Under the pieces are notes generated by a model. That model saw only the letters and a list, made by a program, of their open reading frames with translations, did not search any database and was not told the origin of the DNA. A program made the position numbers and the translations under genes. A stretch of DNA of 64,000 nt from Caenorhabditis elegans (taxonomy: Eukaryota > Nematoda > Chromadorea > Rhabditida > Rhabditidae): NCBI RefSeq assembly GCF_000002985.6, contig NC_003280.10, positions 12,954,501-13,018,500 on the forward strand. The letters are read 5' to 3'. Position 1 is the stretch's first letter. Every line of letters starts with the position of its first letter. Shown here piece by piece: positions 54,795-64,000 of this stretch.

Positions 54795-56004
54795 CTGGAA
54801 ATTTGAATTGTGAAACAGGAGGGGTTTATTAGGCTCCGCCCATATAATGGTTGTGGTGAGAAGTTTGGAGGAAGGTACGGAAAAAGATATCACAAAGACA
54901 AGGGGCAAAACATTTTTTTGAACTACTCTGGGCATTCTAATTTGCTAGAAAGAAATGCAACTCTGGGGAAAATATAATAAAAAACACATTTTTCTAGGTT
55001 TCAAAAAACATTTTTTTAAACTTTCAGTGAAACAAAATCGTTTCAAAATCGACTATACATATGCTTGTAACCCGGGGGGAGCAATACATAAATTTCGAAA
55101 AAAGTGAAAACTTCAATCAGAATCGAGCTGTCTGATGGAATGTAAATTATGGGTGTTTCAAAAAGAGCACGGAGACGTGGTCGTTGTGGAAACCTAATGC
55201 TACATGTAATTATAAAAGACACAAGAGGACTTGAGCCCGCTGAGTTGAAAAGAATATAGACGTTAACTTGAAGTGAATGAGATCAGAAGATACCTGTCGC
55301 TTTGCTGGAAATTTTTGCAAAATTGTACGGAATCAGAGAATTGTTTTTTTTTAATATTTGTCACCGCATTTATACCTTCCAGTTTTGAGATTTTTCGTGG
55401 GAATTTTTGCAGAAAATCGCAAAAAAGTTTCATGGAAAAATCTTTCAAAAAACCAACAATTCAGAACCTCAAATAATCAAAATATTCTGAAAATTCTGAA
55501 AGCCGAAAATCGCCAAAAATTATTTCAGTATCTAAAAACAACTAACAATTCAAAACCTCTGATATTCATTATATTCTGAAAATTCAAAAAACTACAGTTT
55601 CAGAAGTATTTAAATTTTCTAGAAATTTGAAAATTCCGAAAAAAACAACATTCAAGAAATAGTTCTGAAATTCTAAAAATTTTGGATTAAAAATTTTGAA
55701 ATTTCCAGAAACATAAACTTTCAGTTCTTTTTTTTTTGAAATTTCAGAAATTAATTTTTTTACAAATTGAATGTAATATTTTTGCAACTTTTATATTTTT
55801 CAGAATTTTTTGAACATCAAAGTTTCAGAAGCAACACGGAACCTGGTTTCGACACGAACAATGTTTCAAATGCTCGAGAATAAGCTCAAGCTTGAGTTTG
55901 AGCCTGAACCTAAGCCTAAGCCTAAGCCTTAGCTCAAGCCTGACCCTAACCTATGTCTTAGCCCAAGCCTAAACTTCAATGCAAAATTAGAAATATATAA
56001 ATAA
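54795..56004. other. Interval between the SKP1-like and KCTD genes
   Basis: AT-rich, rich in CAGAA/TTCTGAAA words (55480-55820); contains a GCCTAA run (55895-55975). The missing SKP1-like first exon should be here, but no unambiguous ATG-to-donor exon with the required phase is visible. Confidence 0.45.
55895..55975 (-). repeat. Interstitial telomere-type repeat (GCCTAA)
   Basis: CCTAAGCCTAAGCCTAAGCC at about 55909-55929 holds several (GCCTAA) units, flanked by degenerate GAGCCTGAACC and AGCCCAAGCC units. Confidence 0.75.
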
Positions 56005-56010
56005 TTTATT
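56005..56010 (-). terminator. Polyadenylation signal for the KCTD-type gene
   Basis: TTTATT on the plus strand, 43 bases past the TGA at 56053. Confidence 0.55.
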
Positions 56011-56052
56011 TATTTTTTGGAATCATTATATTTTCGAGTATCTTCTTCTTGA

Positions 56053-57980
56053 TCACTGATGCAGCATTCCTGGAACCTTACTGAGCGCAGACTTTGGCAA
56101 ATGAATCTGTTGACCATTGTCCCAGGCAACAATGCAGCAGTTTTCGCCCATCAACTGCAATTCAACAATCTCATTCTCTATTCAGCTCCTGGCCACCACC
56201 GCCAATAAAATATTTATTACTTGCCATATCCCCCCAATCTATGTAAAACGTCATAATCCTCGTACCTGGGTGACTTCTCCCGTCATATTATACATGTGAT
56301 GTCGCATCGGTTCCCACGCAGTGTAGTTGATGTCGAAAAGGTAGGAGCATTTTGGATCTTGGAATTCTTCACATGCTATGCAACGGGCAAGGGTGTGGTT
56401 GTTTCTGGAAAATCAGAGACTTAATGCTTTACGGAAGTTTGGAAGTGTCTTGAAATTTTGATTTGCAGATCTATTTATCTTGAAGAAGACCTACCTACCT
56501 GCCTACCTACCTATCATAAATAAACGGAAGTGACAGCGAATCATCAACCATATAACGGACAAACGGGCGCCAATAGATTTCAATCGCGTCACGCTTCCAC
56601 TGAACAACATCCGCCACGTCGACATTCATCGGCATACACATTTCGGCGAGGAACGGCATGTTGTAGAACTGAATGTTTCCATTTTTTGAAAAAAAGTTTG
56701 GGTTTCGCCACGACGACTTACATGAGCTTCTCTCTTCAGCTCATCGCAGGCTTCTGTGTCCGATGGCGCCACAAAATGATCCCCGTCACGGAGATAATTG
56801 AGAACTTTCCCAAAGTGTTTAGGATCTCGATCGATGAAAATCTCGTCCCCAGTCTTCCAACGATCACTGACCATCACCGCAAGCACCTAGAATAATGATG
56901 TGTCGATTTACGGAGCTTGTGTACTCCTCGAGGAAAAGTTTATTTTATTTTAGCTTATAAATTCATTCAAATCGAATATTATTTGTAGCAGGGCGGCAAT
57001 TATTTTTGGCAATTTTACAAACTGGTCTATTGCACCATGTTGCTCCAACATTTTCCACCAAAAATTATGGTTAGCGGCAATTGCCGTTCGGGAATTTTTT
57101 TGTCGACAAATTCGGCAAATCAGTAAATTGAAGGTTTGCCGATTTGCCGGAGATTTTTAATTCCGGCAACTTGCCGGTTTTCCAGGAATTTCAATTCCAC
57201 CAACCGGCAATTTTCAATTACGGCAATTCCACGGTTTACCGATTTGCCGGAAATATTCAATTCCGGCAGTTTCACAGTTTAACGACTTGCCGGAAATTTT
57301 CATTTTCGGCAAACTGCCGATTTGCCGATTTGCCGGAAGAATTTTTTTGAAAAATTTGAGAAAGTGCTCAAGAGTAAATTGGAAATTCCAATTCCTCCTC
57401 TTTCGACAAACGGCCACTTTCAGGCCTTTTTTTGAGAACTTGCCAAATTTTTTTCGTCCAACTGAATACCTTTTCAGATAGACCAACTAATTTTCTATAT
57501 TTTACCACTACTTTTTCAATGAAAATTTTGGAACAACATGGTGCAATCGACCGTTTTGCAGAATTGCGGAAATCGCAACTTCTCGTTTTTAGTATGTTTC
57601 AGTAGTATAATAATCAGCCAAAGTGAGCCAAAATCTATAAAAATCACACTTCTCCTCGGGGAGTACACGAGCTGCGTAAATCGACACATGGCCGTGGTAG
57701 AGTTGTTTCTCGGCCATTGTTTTATTTTTAAAGATATTATTTTAAAATTTTGTGTGTTTAAATAAGCATGGTGCATCGAAGTTTCCAAAAACTAGTGCTT
57801 ACCGTATCCGAAACCCTGGTCAACGTGGCGACCGTAGTCTCGAACTTTTTGCCGCCAACATTCAGCAGAACTCGTTCGCTGAGATTACTACCGCCTTCCT
57901 GCGAGAATGTCATCTAAAAATCTTTTTTTTTCAGATATTCTTTTACTATAAAAACTCACCGAATTTTGAGATTTCTCCAT
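56053..57980 (-). CDS. KCTD-type BTB/POZ (T1) domain protein
   Basis: Six exons in frame: 57960-57980, 57803-57913, 56722-56886, 56511-56668, 56266-56404 and 56053-56154; 231 residues. The T1-type BTB domain covers about 23-115: ERVLLNVGGKKFETTVATL, then IFIDRDPKHFGKVLNYLRDG, then EACDELKREAHFYNMPFLAE, the KCTD signature (VGG.x.F.T...TL, RD...F..IL.YLR.G, L..EA.FY....L). The C-terminal part has HTLARCIACEEFQDPKC with a C-x2-C, and WEPMRHHMYN. KCTD proteins often act as cullin-3 adaptors or channel regulators; no specific partner can be inferred. Without the last splice, reading through the exon-5 donor would add only VRGL and stop, a possible short isoform. Intron 57803/56886 contains a CCGGCAAAT array (57000-57345). 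Confidence 0.88.
57000..57345. repeat. CCGGCAAAT-family array in a KCTD intron
   Basis: ATTCCGGCAA(C/T)TTGCC(G/A) units of about 40 bp, related to 4046-4580; possible ends GCAGGGCGGCAATTA on the left and TTTGCCGGAAGAATT on the right. The flanks near 57040 and 57540 share ATGTTGC/CATGGTGCAATCGAC words. Confidence 0.55.
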
Positions 57981-58405
57981 TGCAAATTGTTAAGTTAAGC
58001 AGAGAGCGAGAGATTATATTCCTGGCTAGATGAAAAAAATATTTATAAATCTTTGGATTTTTGGGATTTCTGCCGCGCGCGAAAACATAAAAAGTCTTCT
58101 TTTCACAATGCAAATATACATCGGATTAATTGTGAGACATTTGGGGGCTGGGGCGAAATAGTGTGTCAGGTGCGGAGACGGATACACGTAAAATGAGGGG
58201 GAAAAAGGTATTCAATTTGAAGTGGATTAGAGGGACGGCTGGAGATGAGGAGGAGGACGATTTTCAATACGTTGTCAGTTTAGACGGGCTCTCGCGGAGC
58301 CGTCAGACGTGGGAAATAGGCGGGAAATTGAAGCGGTTTCCGATGAATTTTTGATTTTCAGGGGTATTACCCAGCTGGTTTCCCGACTCACGCTGGAATC
58401 ACGTG

Positions 58406-58560
58406 GTGTCAAAATGTCCCATGTCGGTTTGATCTCCGAGAATTGCGGGAATTTTTGCGTGATTAAGATTGTGATGACGTCACATTTTTCTGGAGAAAAA
58501 ATCCCCGCATTTTTTGTTGATCTAACTACCATGGGACAGCCTGACACCCCGTGTGGAATG
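58406..58560. repeat. GTTTGATCT palindromic element, well preserved
   Basis: CACGTGGTGTCAAAATGTCC...GGTTTGATCTCC at left; GTTGATCTAACTACCATGGG and CCTGACACCCCGTGTGG at right; TGATGACGTCACA in the core. Confidence 0.7.
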
Positions 58561-58689
58561 TGCGATGTGGCCGAGTTTTTACAGTTTCTAGGCCAGATAA
58601 CAAATTAAGGGAATTTTAATCATATTTTCCCTTTTAATTAAAAAGAATGAAATTTTTGGTCTCGCCACGACAACTTTGTGTGAAATTCA

Positions 58690-58901
58690 AATGAACGTGC
58701 GCCTTTAATGAGTATTGTAGTTTCAAAATATAGTTGCTGCGGAATCGTTTATTCATTTTTCTTGTTTTTTTCACGACTTGTTCATTCGATGTGCTTTAAA
58801 TTTTTTTTAATGAATAATTAAATGTTTTTCACAAAAAAACTTTTAAAAATCCGCAACAACACAAATTTGAAGCTACAGTACTCTTTAAATGCGCACACCA
58901 T
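58690..58901. repeat. Inverted element with GTGCGCCTTTAATGAGTATTG ends
   Basis: GTGCGCCTTTAATGAGTATT...GTTTCAAA at left pairs with TTTGAAGCTACAGTACTC and TTTAAATGCGCACA at right; a MITE-like small palindrome. Confidence 0.65.
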
Positions 58902-59364
58902 TTTGCAAGGCGCAAAAAAGTAATAAAAAAGTAGTTTTTAAACAGAATTCAAATAAAATTCAAGGAATCGCAATTTTCAACAGAAAAATTCAAAATTCCC
59001 GCCCACGCAACCGGGCTCAATTGAGAAAGTCACATTTTGCTCCAAAAAACAAGAAAAAAAAAGTTTCATGAGCACCTGAATTGTCCAGAAGCTCAGTGAA
59101 CCGTAGAGATCCGCAATAAGCTCATTAGCAATAGAGCATAAGCTTTTGCTCCAGAACGAGGAGCTCAATTAGGAGCGGGGAAAAAAGTTGCAGGAGTAGT
59201 GGGAAAAATGTGACAAAAATTTGCTCTTTCTCTCTCTCATTTCAGGGCTCAATTTCTATTTGTACATTTCATTCGGCGAAAGTGACTCAATTTCGGAGGT
59301 GGGAGCGTGTGAAATGAATCGACGAGTATTATGGATTATTTATGAAAAACCGCTGAATTTCTTC

Positions 59365-59568
59365 TTAAAGGCGCACGAAATTATTCAGATGGGTCTCGGC
59401 GCGTAAAATTTTTTTTTGAGCTTTTGCGTCCTTGAATTTTCAGTTAAATACTTCGTTTTTAGCGGATTTTTTATAAAAAAATGCAAAAACTGAAAAAAAA
59501 AACTACCATAAACTTTAATTGCGCGTCGAGACCCATCTGAAAAATCCCATGCGCCTTTAAATAGGCAA
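59365..59568. repeat. Inverted element with TTAAAGGCGCACG...CGAGACCCATCTGA arms
   Basis: Left arm TTAAAGGCGCACGAAATTAT then CAGATGGGTCTCGGCGCG; right arm TGCGCGTCGAGACCCATCTG then GCGCCTTTAA; arms about 40 bp. Confidence 0.7.
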
Positions 59569-60454
59569 GTCGAAATCTTGTGGGATTGCAATAAATATAT
59601 ATATACGATATTTAAAAAAAGGAAGGTTGTCGTCTCGTGAAAAGCAAGAAGGGGGGTCTCCTCCTCTCTCTGGTGGCAGAATAAAATCGAAATGTTGAAA
59701 ATGGAGAGAAGAGACGTAGACAGTGGCAGAGACGGGGACCAGGGGACGACTCCAAATCCTTTTGTTTTCTCTTCCTTTACATACCTGAAGAATTTCTGCA
59801 ATAGTGAAACACAAAAAAAACAATTATTTAAATGGTTCAATTCTACAGTTTATAGATTTGGGGGCTTGTTGGAACGGGGCATATATTAACATTGCTCATG
59901 TTTCTGTATATTTTATGTGAAATGCAACAAGAATCTTCTAGCAAAAAAGTACGATGCTGGCAGGTAGTTGTTGGGGGATGGAGAGAAGGGGAGAAACAAA
60001 ACAAAAATGACAATAGGTGATAAAAATAATAATAATGTTTTCGCCACAGTTTTCGCGCTTAATTCACAGGAAGGTTTTTTTTTGCATACAATAAAATAGT
60101 GTGAATGGGAGAGATTTTTAGAGAGAAAAAAACTACAAAAAAAACGAGGAGCAAGATATAAGGGCTTGTGTATGGTAAAACATATAAAACGCTGTGTTGC
60201 CGCCGCTGAACCAAAATATTTCTGGAAATTGGATGAAGATCTCAACTCCGACAGTGATACTTCCAAATTCCATTAATTAGTACATCCAATGGGGGAAAGA
60301 ATATAAGTACGTGGCGAAATGTCAATAAAACTACCAAATATTGGCTGGAAATGATGATGATGGGAGAGGAGTGGTTGATTAAACGATGAAAATGGTATTC
60401 AATGAAAGGGGAATGGGGCGGCGAGAAAATTGTGATGGGTAGGCGGGGTCAAAA

Positions 60455-60555
60455 TGTCTAACTTCGGTGTTTGATCTACAAAAAATGCGGGAGTTGAGGC
60501 GATTTTTCTGGAAAAATAATCCCGCATTTTTTGTAGATCAAAGCGAAATGGGGCA
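60455..60555. repeat. GTTTGATCT palindromic element, short
   Basis: GTTTGATCTACAAAAAATGC...GCATTTTTTGTAGATCAAAG; about 24-bp arms, lacking the GACGTCA core. Confidence 0.65.
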
Positions 60556-60726
60556 TTCTGGGGGGATTAATATAAGAAAAGCGATTAATTTTTTTCTGAA
60601 ACTGATAGAGCAAAAACACGTATGTCATCAACACGAGACGAAATGGGGGACAAAATTTTTTAATCAAAAAGAGAGACGAGAGAGCAACTCTTCGTCGGCT
60701 CTTTTTGATGGAGGAGCAGCACTTTT

Positions 60727-60732
60727 TTTATT
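60727..60732 (-). terminator. Polyadenylation signal for max-2
   Basis: TTTATT on the plus strand, 135 bases past the TAG at 60867. Confidence 0.5.
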
Positions 60733-60866
60733 TATAAAACTATCAAATAATTCACTGGGTAAGAGACGGGTGGGATGAGCGAGAGATGAAGAGACGCCGA
60801 ACGATTTGTGTTTGTTGTGGCAAATATACATATATATCGATGGAATGAGGTCGAATTTTTGGCAAT

Positions 60867-64000
<3,134 letters not shown>

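Larger units (their letters stand above)
57981..60726. other. Repeat-rich interval between KCTD and max-2
   Basis: No recognised gene. Contains two GTTTGATCT palindromic elements (58406-58560 and 60455-60555), a GTGCGCCTTTAA inverted element (58690-58901), a GCGCGTCGAGACCCATCTGA inverted element (59365-59568) and AT-rich DNA. Open stretches of 88-151 codons at 59385-59840 and 60-117 codons at 59913-60266 have no family resemblance. Confidence 0.55.

Overview
The window is nematode nuclear DNA. It is AT-rich, with short introns bounded by GT and TTTTCAG, splice acceptors directly upstream of start codons (likely spliced-leader addition sites), interstitial TTAGGC telomere-type repeats and many small inverted-repeat elements. 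From memory of the proteins I place it on Caenorhabditis elegans chromosome II (the Y38F1A clone region): cyclin D (cyd-1), hphd-1, ptr-18 and max-2 occur in the expected order, and the cyd-1 and hphd-1 exon models give 405 and 465 residues, the lengths I remember. No database search was run.

Layout. 1-213 (-): first exon of a gene that leaves the window, head to head with an RNF170-type RING ubiquitin ligase (480-3382, +). 3383-11067: gene-free and repeat-rich. 11068-23393 (+): Patched-related protein PTR-18, 11 exons, with an antisense seven-transmembrane receptor gene (12372-14715, -) entirely inside its third intron. 23394-33722: about 10 kb without a recognisable gene, upstream of cyd-1 (33723-38054, +). 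Convergent to cyd-1 lies hphd-1 (39967-41692, -). Then, all on the minus strand: a 149-residue single-pass membrane protein (42544-43304), a PGAP2/FRAG1-like multipass protein (43600-46303), oig-2 (52159-53663), a SKP1-like gene with an unresolved 5' end (54340-54794), a KCTD-type BTB protein (56053-57980), and the 3' part of the PAK kinase gene max-2 (60867 to beyond 64000).

The genes are ordinary chromosomal housekeeping, signalling and development genes, not one pathway. RNF170, SKP1-like and KCTD proteins all belong to families linked to ubiquitin ligation. HPHD-1 is mitochondrial propionate-shunt metabolism, CYD-1 drives G1 progression, PTR-18 is Patched-like and MAX-2 acts in axon guidance. 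I see no defence system, operon-like gene cluster or unknown multigene system.

The most unusual content is non-coding: (i) a family of elements with GTGTGCGGCAAAT termini flanked by 10-bp direct repeats (Mutator-like signature), one copy nested in a second inverted-repeat element; (ii) a max-2 intron that is nearly all palindrome, with a second palindrome inserted in one arm and a duplicated TTA that can be proved from the other arm; (iii) a higher-order tandem repeat (281 + 272 bp) in ptr-18; (iv) four C/G homopolymer tracts of 12-20 bases around cyd-1.
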